Shown in pieces: positions 1 through 10,861 of a stretch of DNA of 64,000 nucleotides. The notes below the pieces were generated by a model. The model had not been told where the DNA came from, searched no databases, and saw only the letters and a program-made list of their open reading frames with translations. Source of the stretch: Liolophura sinensis (lineage: Eukaryota > Mollusca > Polyplacophora > Chitonida > Chitonidae). Made by a program: the position numbers and the translations under genes. Each line of letters starts with the position of its first letter. Position 1 is the first letter of the stretch. The stretch covers positions 55,962,984 to 56,026,983 of the forward strand of contig NC_088300.1 in the NCBI RefSeq assembly GCF_032854445.1, in the 5' to 3' direction.

Positions 1-343
1 TACCTCACATACTGTGTCAACTACATTAAAATTTCTAATTGTCATTATGATCTGTTCGCTCACAGGACCTGTCAATATAAAGACCAAATCCCGCTGGTAA
101 ACAATATACGTCACAGTTTTGGTCATGTTAGCTGAGACCTGCAGTGGGTAACAGTACAAATGTAATTTTAGTTCAGATTTAAATAAATTCCATAGTGGCC
201 AATCGCTCATAAATCTTGCCAAGGCCAAAATTTACCCCCGCACCTCGTTTGCCAACGAATCGGGTCGCTGGCCTCTCAGTGCTCTCAGTCGTAAAAGACT
301 ATCTCCATGAATCAGACCGATCACACCGTCAAATGACATCCTG
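1..343. other. Non-coding sequence, nothing recognised
   Basis: AT-rich unique sequence leading into the minisatellite. I see no open frame with splice signals and no repeat. Confidence 0.5.
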
Positions 344-1379
344 TATATGTCTGGTTCATGGAGATATTTAACACCCTGTGTCTATTACACGTCAGTGTTG
401 TTCTTTGATAAGACATCTTGTATATGCCTTGTTCACGGAGATAGTCTATTACCCAGTGTCTATTACATGTAAGTGTTGTTCCTTAATAAGACACACTGTA
501 TATGTCTGGTTCATGGAGATAGTTTATTACCCTGTGTCTATTAAATGTAAGCGTTGTTCTTTAATAAGACACCTTGTATATGTCTGGTTTATGGAGATAG
601 TCTATTATTCTGTGTCTGTTACATGTCAGTGTTGTTCCTTAATAAGATACCGTGTGTCTATTATATGCCAGTGTTATTCCATGATGAAATACCGTGTGTC
701 TATTACATGTCAGTGTTGTTCCTTCATAAAACACTGTGTGTCTATTACATGTCAGTGTTATTCCTTGATAAAACACCCTGTATGTGTCTGGTTCATGGAG
801 ATAGTCTATTATCCTGTGTCTATTACATATCAGTGTTGTTCCTTGATAAGATACCATGTGTCTATTACTTGTCAGTGTTGTTCCTTGATAAAACACCCTG
901 TATATGTCTTCTTCATGGAGATAGTCTATTATCCTGTATCTATTACATGTCAGTGTTGGTCCTTGATGAGACACCCTGTGTCTGTTACATGTTAGAGTTA
1001 TTCCTTGATAAACATTCTGTATATGTCTGGTTCACGGAGATGGTCTATTATCCCATGTCTATTACATGTCAGTGTTGTTCCTTGATAAAACACCGTGTGT
1101 CTATTACATGTCAGTGTTGTTCCTTGATAAAACACCGTGTGTCTATTATATGTCAGTGTTATTCCTTGATATAATACCCTGTATATGTCTGGTTCATGGA
1201 GATGGTCTATTATCCTGTGTCTATTACATGTCAGTGTTGTTCCTTGATAAGACACCCTGTGTCTATTACATGTCAGTGTTGTTATTTGATATAACACCCT
1301 GTATATGTCTGGTTCATGGAGATAGTCTATTATCCTGTGTCTATTACATGTCAGTGTTGTTCCTGGGTAAGACACCCTG
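344..1379. repeat. Two-module minisatellite (42-bp short unit, 78-bp long unit)
   Basis: The basic 42-bp unit runs CCTGTGTCTATTACATGTCA and on through GTTGTTCCTTGATAA. A long 78-bp form carries an extra 36-bp module containing TATATGTCTGGTTCATGG. Reading left to right the order is roughly L L L L S S S L S L S L S S L S L. Both 42 and 36 are multiples of three, so stop-free frames run for hundreds of bases on both strands. These long frames (up to about 205 codons) are repeat artefacts, not genes. The array resumes after a SINE at 1620. Confidence 0.95.
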
Positions 1380-1619
1380 GTTGGTTAGTGCGTTAGCACA
1401 GCGTAATGACCCAGAAGCCTCTACCAATGCGGTCGCTGTGAGTTCAAGTCCAGCTCATGCTGGCTTCCTCTCCGGTCGTACGTTCGAAGGTCTGCCAACA
1501 ACCTGAGGATGGCCGTAGGTTTTCCCGGGCTCTGCCCGGTTTCCTCCCACCATAATGCTGGCCGCCGTCGTATAAGTGAAATATTCTTGAGTACGGCGTA
1601 AAACACCAATCAAATAAAT
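1380..1619 (+). mobile_element. SINE family 1, 5'-truncated copy inside the minisatellite
   Basis: It begins inside the tRNA-like head (GTTGGTTAGTGCG, most of box A lost), then box B (GAGTTCAAGTCC), the body, and the 3' core TTGAGTACGGCGTAAAAC followed by ACCAATCAAATAAATA. The repeat-unit sequence AAGACACCCTG is present on both sides (1369-1379 and 1620-1630), as expected of a target-site duplication, though the host repeat could also supply it. The insertion splits one minisatellite array in two. Confidence 0.9.
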
Positions 1620-1756
1620 AAGACACCCTGTTTCAAGTCAGTGTTGTTCCTGGGTAAGACACCCTGTGTCTATTACATGTCAGTGTTGTTCATGGGTAAG
1701 ACACCCTTTGTCGATTACATGTCAGTGGTGTTCCTTGGTAAGACACCTTGTGTATC
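1620..1756. repeat. Minisatellite continuation after the SINE
   Basis: Three to four short 42-bp units. They share the variant GGTAAGACACC with the last unit before the SINE, where most other units read TTGATAAAACACC. The flanks are therefore one sub-family of the array. Confidence 0.85.
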
Positions 1757-1977
1757 ATATTTATCTTTAACATCCTTGACCTGGCCAAAATCATTGCAAC
1801 ATTCGTTGTTTCTGAAAACTTGTACGAACAGATTTGTTCCCCAAAATTTGGCCTTAGCTACATGTAGTCAAGTTTTGTATTGGAAGGTTATATACTGCTG
1901 TCTTTTGTGTTGGTTGCCTCTGTCGGTTGACACTGATGGATCTCTATAGTTGAACAAGTGTTACACTTATCTCCCAG

Positions 1978-2203
1978 AAAAGTACTTTGTGTCAGTGACG
2001 TAGACTATGATCAGTACATTTCCCCAAATCACCTGTGTTTACGCTTAGGAACAGACAATTGGGCCTACTTCCCAATGTGTTGCACTGGCTACAGTGGTGT
2101 CAAGTCTTCTGGGGAGACTCGGATTTTAGTGGAGTGTGGTCCTCTTAGACACCGGGAAGAGGTATACTGGTGTAAATATGGGGGTGGTGATGTGAAATTC
2201 TAA
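1978..2203 (+). CDS. Candidate terminal exon, cysteine-rich, unrecognised
   Basis: A pyrimidine-rich acceptor (TTACACTTATCTCCCAG) precedes a frame open for 74 codons to a TAA. The other two frames stop early. The peptide starts KVLCVSDVDYDQYISP and holds six cysteines and two tryptophans (for example FPMCCTGYSG and YWCKYGGGD), a composition common in secreted domains. I recognise no family. The upstream exon was not found, and the phase (one base before the first full codon) does not join cleanly to the next exon at 2503. It may be chance. Confidence 0.28.
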
Positions 2204-2502
2204 TAGGGCAGGGGTAGACTGCTGAGTGTACCCATTGTATGTCCTCCCCATCCATCGGCCTCTGGGGACAAATTACCTGGAATGTAAACACAGAAATACT
2301 CTCTTCTAAGTGTTCGTTCATTTCATTTGCCTTGATTGAGCTATTAATGGTGAAAAGGAAACACATTACCAACTGGCTTTGTCTCTTTCCCTCCGATTGA
2401 TAAATTGTGTAAACGACGGGTTTCTTGATAAGTGCATGGTCCCAAATCATATCAGGCGAAACAGACACCTAATATATCTAATGGACATGAAAATTTAAAC
2501 AG

Positions 2503-2620
2503 CTTTACGAGTGCATCCATGGGCCGTGGTACATGTAGCTGGTTTACGGGATGATGCTAGTATCTTCTGCAACCACGTGCGCCATCAGCTCTCTGGGCAA
2601 ACTGTGGCCATACACACCAG
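2503..2620 (+). CDS. Internal exon of an unrecognised plus-strand gene (exon a)
   Basis: The acceptor is AAATTTAAACAG (a poor pyrimidine tract) and the donor is strong, ACCAG/GTGAGT. Only one of three frames stays open across the 118 bases. It encodes about 39 residues including VHPWAVVHVAGLRDDASIF and SGQTVAIHT. The exon enters in phase 1 and leaves in phase 2. The next exon, at 3003, starts with exactly the single base needed. No domain is recognised. Confidence 0.42.
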
Positions 2621-3002
2621 GTGAGTGCAACAATATTTCATTGAAAATTTAGTTAAAATGTTACTAATTAGCGCACTGGTGGCCAAACTTTCAGCGCGGC
2701 ACTCCCGGATGTGTGAGAGTCGTTGGGCTCGAAATACCGGGGTTTGCTGTATTCATCTATCAGGATTGGCGAGTCTTATTTCAGAGAACAGAATTTATGT
2801 CCGACTTAAAACACACCGACAAATTACAAAATTCCAAAATAGCAATATCGCATGATAAATTACATTGCGGCGTTATTTCTGGGACTGGGTCAAATGTCAT
2901 CATTATTTGTGCTAATAAATATCAGTGTGGTCAATACTCGGGTTGAATGAAAGACTAGAATAAACTGTAACTATGGGATTACATTTCACTGCTGATTCAC
3001 AG

Positions 3003-3072
3003 GAATCACTACATCCACTTCAAAGGGGATTTGTTGCCAGTTGTTGTGGGATTGTATTTCCATAATCGACAG
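3003..3072 (+). CDS. Internal exon of the same gene (exon b)
   Basis: The acceptor is good (TTTCACTGCTGATTCACAG) and the donor is CAG/GTATAT. Joined to 2503-2620 it completes an AGG codon and continues NHYIHFKGDLLPVVVGLYFH, ending in phase 0. Without splicing the frame stops within three codons after the donor. The intron would be 382 bp. The downstream exon was not found. The family is unknown, and the hydrophobic run LLPVVVGLYF is the only notable feature. Confidence 0.42.
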
Positions 3073-5147
3073 GTATATACATGATGCAACAATCGTAGAC
3101 AATGCTCCATTCGCTTACTCATGGACTGGGACGTTCGATCCGTGTGGAACACCCACTACAAGTTGTTATCTCTGTTCAATCGAGCCACATGAAACGTTTC
3201 AATGACCTTGTTTAATGGCATATCGAAGATGGCAATGTTCTGAAAATTACTAATGACTAGATAGTGGAGCGATAACGGTACTTTCCGATGAGCCTGCATA
3301 ATTGTCCGTCGATAATGAGGCAGAGGGCACTGGAAGTCGGTAAATGTCACGGGTTGGATCCGGCCAGCTCTCCTATGGCGTCCAGTCTCTCTGGACACTT
3401 CTCGGCCCATCGCTCCTTTAACAAGTTACAGTCCCTGGGCAGACTGGATGTCAAGCTCACTGTTCAAATCATTAACTAATTGTTGAGCACTCCATGGGTC
3501 TCCTTCCAATAGCATTCAAATTCACTCCAGTCACCACTGGCTGACTGACCTTTACTAATACGCCGGTTCACCTGAAGTTGCAGTATATGGTCACAACTGA
3601 ATAACAGGACAATTGCAAACTTGGCACTCTATGTGCAGCCTGTGATTGCCATTAAATACTATTTTTGTCCATTACGAAGTTACATTAGCCCTGGTGATAG
3701 AGGTTTATCTTCATGGACTTTTTAGTTGATAGTTACTGTTGTCTGGTGGAATAAGTATGCTACATGGAAATGTTTAATCAGATCGTCGTTTTGGCGCCAT
3801 TACTGCCTGCCGTATAGTTTATTTAACAGTCATATAAGTTTGTTTGCATGCATATTAGTTGACAAGTGTTAATGATCAGTACCTGTCAACAGGATCAGAT
3901 TACTGCGGTCCTTGAGCTGCACAGTGTTATCACACGCGAACCTTTTGCTGTACCTTTCAGCATTTTTAGTAAAGTGCTGATTTATCATTATTCTTAATCA
4001 TTGTTGTTGGGCCGTTTCTGAAGTACGTGTCACTAATTTCTATCTCATCAATCCTTTAAGCTATAAATCCTTACGGGAACTGTCTTTGACTGAGCCGGAT
4101 AATGGTAACTGTATGCAAGTCAGCTAAGCTAATTTATTGCCTCCTGCACCGTTAAAAGTGTGATACGTGTGTTTCCAAGAGTCCTGTCTAAGCGTGCCCT
4201 AGGGTTTTGTACTACAACCCCCAGGCATATAATCCAGACAGGAGCAGAGAAAATGTATTCCCTAGCCACCCTGCGTTGCCACCTTCAGGTGTTGGGGTGG
4301 TGGTGGTATAGAGCGTAGAGAATGGTGGCATTGGCTGACGGCCTCTCGAGCGGGGGAGTAATAACATCAGAGTAAATAAGTGGACAGATTTCTACTACTT
4401 CAGCCTGATGGGGTTTGTGGGTAGGATTTGTAATGTAAACTCCCTCCAGGCCCGGTAATAAGTCACCTTTCTGGGCCACCTTGCTTTATTTCCCCATATA
4501 TAATAAAACAATTTGGAAGCGTGAACAATATGCACTGGGCAGCCAGTTAGCGACAGGGAAAAGCTATTCAAGAGAAGAGTAATAGAATCGCTTGTCATCG
4601 CAAGTCAAACAACATTCACTCACCTAATTTCACAAGCTTCGTCTCGTCTGAATGAAGCTGAAAATGAGAGTTGGGCTTCTCTAGCCATTTCTAATTTGTG
4701 GAGCATACAAGACAATCACGCTCGTAAGCTAAAAACTGAAGTTGAAAGTTTTTTTTTAATCGAAATTTAACAGAGGGTTTGTCCTTGCCACCTTGTCAAA
4801 GATAAAACATTCATTGTCAATAGAACCAAAAATATGAGATGGCGCGGACTGACACGATATGAAACTACAGCCTGGATCTGATACGTTCTGTAAATCTCAG
4901 TTTTATATCTACTTGCTTAGAGTACTAGACCGATACAGCTTTCTCTGCAAGCATATTTGCACTGATCTGATCCACAAATCAACCAGATCAACAATTATAC
5001 CACTACCAATAGTAATCGTGCAACGAATCTATCTTATGTCCAATTGTAACAAGAGCAAGACAATAGCAATCATCAGTAACTGTCCACCCAATATAGCTCA
5101 TATCAGCTACCAAAATCATGGCATCTCTAACCGAATTTAGTAGCCGT
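3073..5147. other. Non-coding stretch
   Basis: Open frames of 60-90 codons occur on both strands at 3156-3480 and 4285-4600, but none has convincing splice signals or a known motif. No interspersed repeat was recognised until the SINE tail at 5148. Confidence 0.4.
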
Positions 5148-5237
5148 AACCACCCACCATAATGCTGACCGCCGTCGTATAAGTGAAATATTCTTGAGTA
5201 CGGCGTAAAACACAAATGAAATAAGCAAATAAATAAC
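5148..5237 (+). mobile_element. SINE family 1, 3'-tail fragment
   Basis: Only the last 85-90 bases of the element are present: ACCATAATGCTGACCGCC, the core TTGAGTACGGCGTAAAAC and a degenerate AAAT tail. It is severely 5'-truncated and has no clear target duplication. Confidence 0.85.
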
Positions 5238-7073
5238 CGTAACGAATTTAGTAACCATACTTCCAGTTATCATATCAGCTACCAAGACAATGACAATAGT
5301 AGCAAACCTTCCAATCCATCGCTTTAATATAAACTAGACAGTCACTGATAATATTAACTTGCCATAAAACTCATACCAACTTTCCAGCGAATGGTAACCA
5401 TCCCTCAGATATATAGGAAGTATTTCCAAGAAATGCAGAAAGGAATATATATCATCTGTACGTACACCATCTAGATGGACCCAAGGTGCTATTTTAAAAT
5501 TCTGAAAATATGTTTAAAATACGGTTATTTAGCTTCACAGTTAAGGCTAATGCAAAACACAGAAGACAGATGTGCTTTAAAAATCTTGCATGTGGCTCCT
5601 AAGTTTTCCCTCGTTTGTCTCCACTAAATTACGTCTTGACACTTTTTTCCAAACACCCTGGTTATAACAATTGGGACAAAAAAATAGTTGTTTAACATTT
5701 TTGACATGACCACATGATACAGCAGGACATTGTTTACCTTTACCCATAAAAGAGTTGGAATTCGAAACTTCCCTATCAATTTGCTACAATGTTCAGAATC
5801 GATTTAGAATGTTTTGCTATTTTGAACATTGCCACTCATTCACCCACCTCCAACTCCCAGTTTATTTTTTATAATCTTTCATTCATATTGAAATATCAGT
5901 AGTTATTCAATGATTATTAGGCTTCCCTTATTTAATCCTCTTTACTTCAGGTCTCATTACGGCTCACAAATTAGCCAAATCATTAAGCCTTATAATAATA
6001 AACGGCCAGTCTTTCTTTGGAGATGTCACCTTGCTTAGCATACGTGTAAAAGTACTATATCATACATGGCGTATAGACATTTTCAGTTTCCCGTTATACA
6101 GTTCAATAATGAGCATAATCATAGCTTTCCCAATAGCTATCTGCTAGTTTAATAATTCAGAACAAAAAAAAAAACAACAAACAAAACAAACAAAAAATAA
6201 ATAAACGGAGAGTGTCAATACAGATTTGCATGGTTCATATTAAACAATGCCCATACTTAAACAAGTACTTGTAACATCATTCCCAAGCCTATGGTATGTT
6301 CTTTTTTATCCTCAATGGTTATTGTTACCAATTCCATAGCTGGGCCTGTTGAGTCTGTTGAGATCGAAGTTAATAAAATAAAATAAAATAAATACAGAGT
6401 TGGTGTAAGAATTATAAGAGTATTATGCAAAACACAGTTCACAGAGTACAAGTCTAATGCAGCACTGCAGTACAGAATGAGCAAACAACATGAAACTATA
6501 GAATAACACGAGACTCTTGCTCTCAAAAGTCAATAAGATGCAATGACTATAGGTATCTATCGGCAATCTATTAACATTTCATAAATCTTGCCGATGTGAT
6601 GCTGATCACTGTACAATGGAACACGATGTAAAAACACAACAACGAGATAAAAACACAACCAGTCAAAATTACAAAATCACATGTTAAGCTCGGGAAAATT
6701 TTCCGGTTTAACTGATCTTAGCCACGACCTTATTGATTAATTCTGAGCCTCTCAACTCTCTCCAGTTCAAACCGTTAATTGTTCGTACTCCTCACCCCCT
6801 CCTGAGCCTCAGGCTTTGAGTTGTTTATTGCTAGGTTAGTTTTCATTTCGGTGAATCAAAGTATTACAAAGAAAAACATATTACATAAAAGGAACTTGAC
6901 GTGATCCTTTACTTTGCTGGAATAAAATTACTATGATCAAAGAAATCAGGAAAGCTTTTAATGAGAAACAATTCATTTTTTACGGTTAGCTTTCTTCTTC
7001 AATGAAAGGCATGGCGTTTTCCTTGATTTGAATTGTATTTTCTCTTTCTGCCCGTTGATCTATCTCATTTTAG
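5238..7073. other. Non-coding stretch
   Basis: AT-rich. It holds an A-rich simple tract at about 6163-6203 (A and AAAC runs) and (AAAAT) runs near 6375-6390. Short frames on the minus strand (6257-6526) are hydrophobic and unsupported. Confidence 0.4.
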
Positions 7074-7340
7074 TGGTTTTCATCACATGTTTCATGCACG
7101 AGAGCTACAAGATCTGTGAACAGGTGCTTCCTGCAGTTGTACTCTTCTACTGTCTTCTACATCTTCTATATGACGTTTCACGTACACGTTCAATTATGTC
7201 AGCAGACATGTTGTCCCTTAAATCAGATGCCACCGCGTGGGCTTGTTTATCTCATGCCTGATGTGTCAAGATGCGCATTCAGCGTATACATCCGGGGATT
7301 TATACCAAGTCAGCGTCTTTGTTGCGTTAGTTTGGTTTGA
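7074..7340 (+). CDS. Candidate terminal exon, cysteine-rich, unrecognised
   Basis: A long pyrimidine tract with acceptor TATCTCATTTTAG is followed by 88 open codons to a stop. Residues include LCQQTCCPLNQMPPRGLVYL and several further cysteines. There is no known motif, no polyadenylation signal close by and no matched upstream exon. The frame could be chance. Confidence 0.22.
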   Translation, partial: WFSSHVSCTRATRSVNRCFLQLYSSTVFYIFYMTFHVHVQLCQQTCCPLNQMPPRGLVYLMPDVSRCAFSVYIRGFIPSQRLCCVSLV

Positions 7341-7460
7341 TCCAATACCCAACACCACGCCCCTGTAGAAATGGCTGATCTAACATTTCGACTCTACCAC
7401 GACGCCGCCTTTGTTTAAACATCTGCCTGATTACGTTCACTAATTAAATGTGTTCTCCGG

Positions 7461-7691
7461 TCAAGATGTGTCTATGTCCTGTTTCTTAGCCCACTCCTCC
7501 CATGGCTTCACATCTCCCTTCTTTGATGTGTATGGATTTTCCAGTAATGATCTTGAGTCAGTAACGTCTACTTGGATACATCTTGAGTCTTGATTAATAT
7601 ACTCATGGATGGGATATAACTTTGCAGTTGACCGTGGGTGATTAGTTATGGAAGTGATCCACGAGCGATTATATATCCTCATGACGTCTTT
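7461..7691 (-). CDS. Candidate terminal exon, unrecognised
   Basis: On the minus strand an acceptor-like CTACAGTCTGTAG precedes KDVMRIYNRSW and a frame of about 76 codons ending ...KPWEEWAKKQDIDTS, then stop. The mix of charged and aromatic residues is protein-like. An ATG four codons in could also be a start. The family is unknown. There is no AATAAA within the next 100 bases. Confidence 0.28.
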   Translation of the reverse strand, partial: KDVMRIYNRSWITSITNHPRSTAKLYPIHEYINQDSRCIQVDVTDSRSLLENPYTSKKGDVKPWEEWAKKQDIDTS

Positions 7692-8051
7692 CTACAGACT
7701 GTAGACAGTTGATTTGGCCGGATTTGATTACAAAATATTCCCTGATAAACAAAACAGCTTTAACAATAATTCTGTTTATTAAAGTATCTACAACTAAAAC
7801 AGGCCATGGGTAAAAACAGTGGTGAAAAAGGCTCAGAGCACATCAGTTTATTTACTCTTATATAGTTAATTTCTAATCTTTTGTCTAAAAACATAGGCTT
7901 TTGTCCAACCTGTGTCAGAGTACTGTTATGGAATTTAAACTAAATGAAAGTTATTCTGAACCTACTATACGCCGCAAAGGCATTCTTCAGCTGTTCTGTG
8001 TGTTCTACAGCATGCGTACAGCACCTTCTCTTCGTTGGCCTGGTCTTACAG

Positions 8052-8153
8052 TACATGCAGGCTGAGACACCCAAACAGAATATCGGCGAGAGTATAACGC
8101 AACATAATCAGTTTACAGGAAATATGCGTGGGGGGCACTTCATATATTATTGA
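8052..8153 (+). CDS. Candidate short terminal exon
   Basis: A strong acceptor (CTTCGTTGGCCTGGTCTTACAG) precedes 33 codons beginning YMQAETPKQNIGESITQH and a stop. The same frame is open upstream to an ATG at 7944 that would give a 69-residue peptide with a hydrophobic start (MKVILNLLYAAKAFF). So this may instead be a small unspliced ORF. Neither version is recognised. Confidence 0.22.
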   Translation, partial: YMQAETPKQNIGESITQHNQFTGNMRGGHFIYY

Positions 8154-8933
8154 AGCCGAAAATTCACATGAAGGCGAAAAACGATCATCAAGCTTTTCTA
8201 CAATTTACAGATTTAAAGGGTGCAAGAAACTTTTTTGCCACGATCATTACATTCTATTGACTTTGTAGAACGTCAGCAAAGGAATAGGTAATTTTTTAAA
8301 CATATAAATCATTGATCTTAATTCATCGGTACAGCGCAGGCTATATTACGACAATGACAATTTATTACACGATTAGTATTTAGATCGCCATTAACATGAC
8401 TGCAGATTCAACTGTCAGCAACTCAGCAGCATTTAAAAGTCATCGTTCTGTCTCAGTACCACTCTAGTGAGATCTGTCAGTGTTACTGTATCCCTGTAAA
8501 TGAAGTAAGGGATAGTGTATTTTATACGTTCTTATTTTAAAATGATTAACAACTAAATCTAACTTAACCAAGACACAAGTAACTACTTAACCAAGTGTAC
8601 ATATTAATATTTAACTAAGATGATGAACTAAAGAATTCCTATGTTTGTAAATGGCTTGAAGTAAATTTCATTTGTTTTTTTTTTCTTGTTAAGTGGCAAG
8701 AGTTTAGAGTCACATTTTGGCGCTGTTATTGTATTGGCCAGTACCAAAATTGACGATATTGACGGTATTGATGATATAAGAATCTACACATCAATGCTAT
8801 GATTTCTAAAGCTGGATCAGTCATGGTTTTACCTATGTCTGCGAATGATATACTATTTTGATTCGATTTGTTTATTTGATTGATGTTTTCCTATACTATT
8901 TTGAATAATACACATCTATTATAGGACAACACA
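8154..8933. other. Non-coding stretch
   Basis: AT-rich unique sequence. No feature seen before the SINE target site. Confidence 0.4.
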
Positions 8934-8946
8934 TAGCAAGGATTGT

Positions 8947-9114
8947 TTATTTATTTATTTATTTGATTGGTGTTTTACGCCGTTCCCAAGAATATTTCAC
9001 TTATACGACGGCGGCCAGCATTATGGTGGGTGGAAACCGGGCACAACCCGGGGGAAACCCACGACCATCCGCAGGTTGCTGACAGACCTTGCCGGAGAGG
9101 AAGCCAGCTTGAGC
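8947..9114 (-). mobile_element. SINE family 1, 5'-truncated, with perfect 13-bp target duplication
   Basis: Read on the minus strand, the element lacks the tRNA head and keeps the body, the 3' core and a (AAAT)n tail. TAGCAAGGATTGT occurs exactly at 8934-8946 and again at 9115-9127, directly bordering the element. This is the signature of LINE-mediated, target-primed insertion of a truncated copy. The core reads TTGGGAACGGCGTAAAAC, a slight departure from the family form. Confidence 0.95.
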
Positions 9115-9127
9115 TAGCAAGGATTGT

Positions 9128-9800
9128 AGCATGCATCCGCGAAACGTACCGGTTACCAATTTATATGACTTCAAAAGCTTTCATTCAGCCACTACAGTGC
9201 TGTAGAAGATTGTTTATTCATGCAAAGTGTACCGCCAGATTTGAGCTACCAATACCACTGCGGTATGGTTGTCGTAAACATCTACATATTGTTTTTTTAA
9301 GGGTGCTTCACTCTGTCCCTAAAAATATGCACCCTGTCCCTTTTTGGTAGACACAATTTTAGTAGAAAGGCAGTGGAAATGGTCACCCTTCCCTATTTTT
9401 GAGGAGTGTAGCTTTGTCTCCTGCCTCTTTAGATTTCTCGCTAGGTGTCTGTATGCCTCTACTACATCCCACGCATCACTGGATGCATACAAAAGCATTA
9501 CGCCCGCGTACAAATCCCTTCCACTTTCCATTGCCCATTGAGTTTCAACCATCGAGAAGTTAATGTGATGTGTACAGATTACCTCTGTGCTTAATCGTAT
9601 TGCGTCTGTGTTGTAAATTGAACTTGCTGGCTGTTTACGATGTATACGTCCCAAAATGTTGGTTCTTGTTTCTGCAACAGTGACCGTGTCAAACGCTATT
9701 ATCCCCTCTAGGTAATTCTGTTTCCGGTATCACGCCATTTTCGACACGTGCAATTGACTTACAAAACAAAATCCTTCAACAAGAACCAGTGAGATTTGAA
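9128..9800. other. Intergenic stretch with one minus-strand frame
   Basis: A 111-codon minus-strand frame at 9319-9654 includes GRDLYAGVMLLYASSDAWD, but I can assign no splice sites or family. E-box CACGTG lies near 9745, upstream of the CRE and the candidate first exon at 9852. Confidence 0.3.
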
Positions 9801-9808
9801 GGTTTTGA

Positions 9809-9816
9809 TGACGTCA
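9809..9816. promoter_or_regulatory. Perfect palindromic CRE (TGACGTCA)
   Basis: TGACGTCA lies 36 bases before the ATG of the candidate first exon at 9852. This is the full consensus for CREB/ATF binding, and its position suits a promoter element. Function is inferred. Confidence 0.45.
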
Positions 9817-9851
9817 CGTAAATCGTCATTCAGTCATATTGAACGTTTACC

Positions 9852-9915
9852 ATGGATATTATTCCTACGTGCGTTAGTTTATTTCCGGCGGACGCGGTCA
9901 TTCACAAGCATGTTA
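9852..9915 (+). CDS. Candidate first coding exon (gene behind the CRE)
   Basis: The ATG sits in a strong Kozak context (TTACCATGG) and opens MDIIPTCVSLFPADAVIHKH. It ends at donor GTTA/GTAAGT in phase 1. The exon at 10157 enters in phase 1, and the 241-bp intron carries a good acceptor (GTCTTGTGTCTTTGTACAG). There is no signal peptide and the family is unknown. The combination of promoter element, start context, donor and phase match is the support. Confidence 0.42.
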
Positions 9916-10156
9916 GTAAGTTGTTTTCTATCCACACTTCCTTAAAATACCCCTGGCGATTCTGGCTGGTTGACGGAGGGAAGACAGCTGGTACTGTCAG
10001 CTCCAACCTTGTCCACCACTTATCATCCCATTTTGAAATCTTTCAATCAAACTAAGGTTATATATATCTTTGGAAAGCTACCCTTCTGGCTTCTGGTGAC
10101 TGTAGCCGTGCTGAATTCATCGCACCTCACTGATGTTGTCTTGTGTCTTTGTACAG

Positions 10157-10293
10157 GTAGTGGGTATGAAGGCCAACGCACGTGGAAGTGGACAAATCAC
10201 GCGAAGGTTAGAGCTGTTAGCGGCCGTCTCTCACACCTGTCTGGTAATCCACACAGCAAATATCACTACAGGCCAATCTCACATTTGTCCTAG
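10157..10293 (+). CDS. Second exon of the CRE gene
   Basis: Joined to 9852-9915 it reads SSGYEGQRTWKWTNHAKV and on to a TAG at 10291-10293, giving a protein of about 66 residues. A weaker donor at 10244 (CTG/GTAATC) would instead lead to further exons that I did not find. A different frame here is also open, so the phase match to exon 1 is the main reason for this choice. No known domain. Confidence 0.38.
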
Positions 10294-10861
10294 ACATAGG
10301 CTTTTAAAAATGATTCTATTGAAGGATTGCGAGGGCAGGAGTTAACTTAAAACTATGGCCCACTAATCCAGCGTGCTCCAGCTAAGTCCTGTGCGTGGTA
10401 TGCCGCCTATACGATTTAATTCAGGCTTTTTTCCCATTTGATGTCCACCAAAAAAATCTCGAAAAGCTGTTATTTTGACAACAGAAATTACCGCTGTTTG
10501 TGTAGGCCTTAGTAGTGCATATGATCAACAAAAAGCCACGTGTGCGACATTTGTGGGTTTGTTCTTTTAGGAATATCTTTCATGAATATTCCAAAATTAT
10601 ATGCAGATTTCAACAAAAGCTTTTTTCATATCATTAATAGGGAAAAAAGAGAAAATTTTCAGAGATCTGAAATTGGATAATAACAAGTTTTATTCGTGGA
10701 CAACAAACTTGGCTAAAAATGATATTTAAATATATATTTGGAAAAATTGTAACAAATAGGTTAAATGGCGTGAATTCATGAAAAGCTAAATAGTCCTATT
10801 ATCTGTTCAAAGGAAAAACTGTGTCGAAAAAGCTATTGTACAGACGGCAATAACATTCTAG
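10294..10861. other. Non-coding stretch
   Basis: AT-rich unique sequence between the CRE gene and the 73-bp minisatellite. Nothing recognised. Confidence 0.4.

Noticed and set aside
378-1506. Long open frames (up to about 206 codons) on both strands at the left end
   Set aside because: They follow the 42/78-bp minisatellite, whose unit lengths are multiples of three. They repeat the same short peptide in several frames and have no start or splice logic.
5003-5215. Minus-strand frame of 70 codons
   Set aside because: Half of it is the SINE tail at 5148-5237 read backwards.
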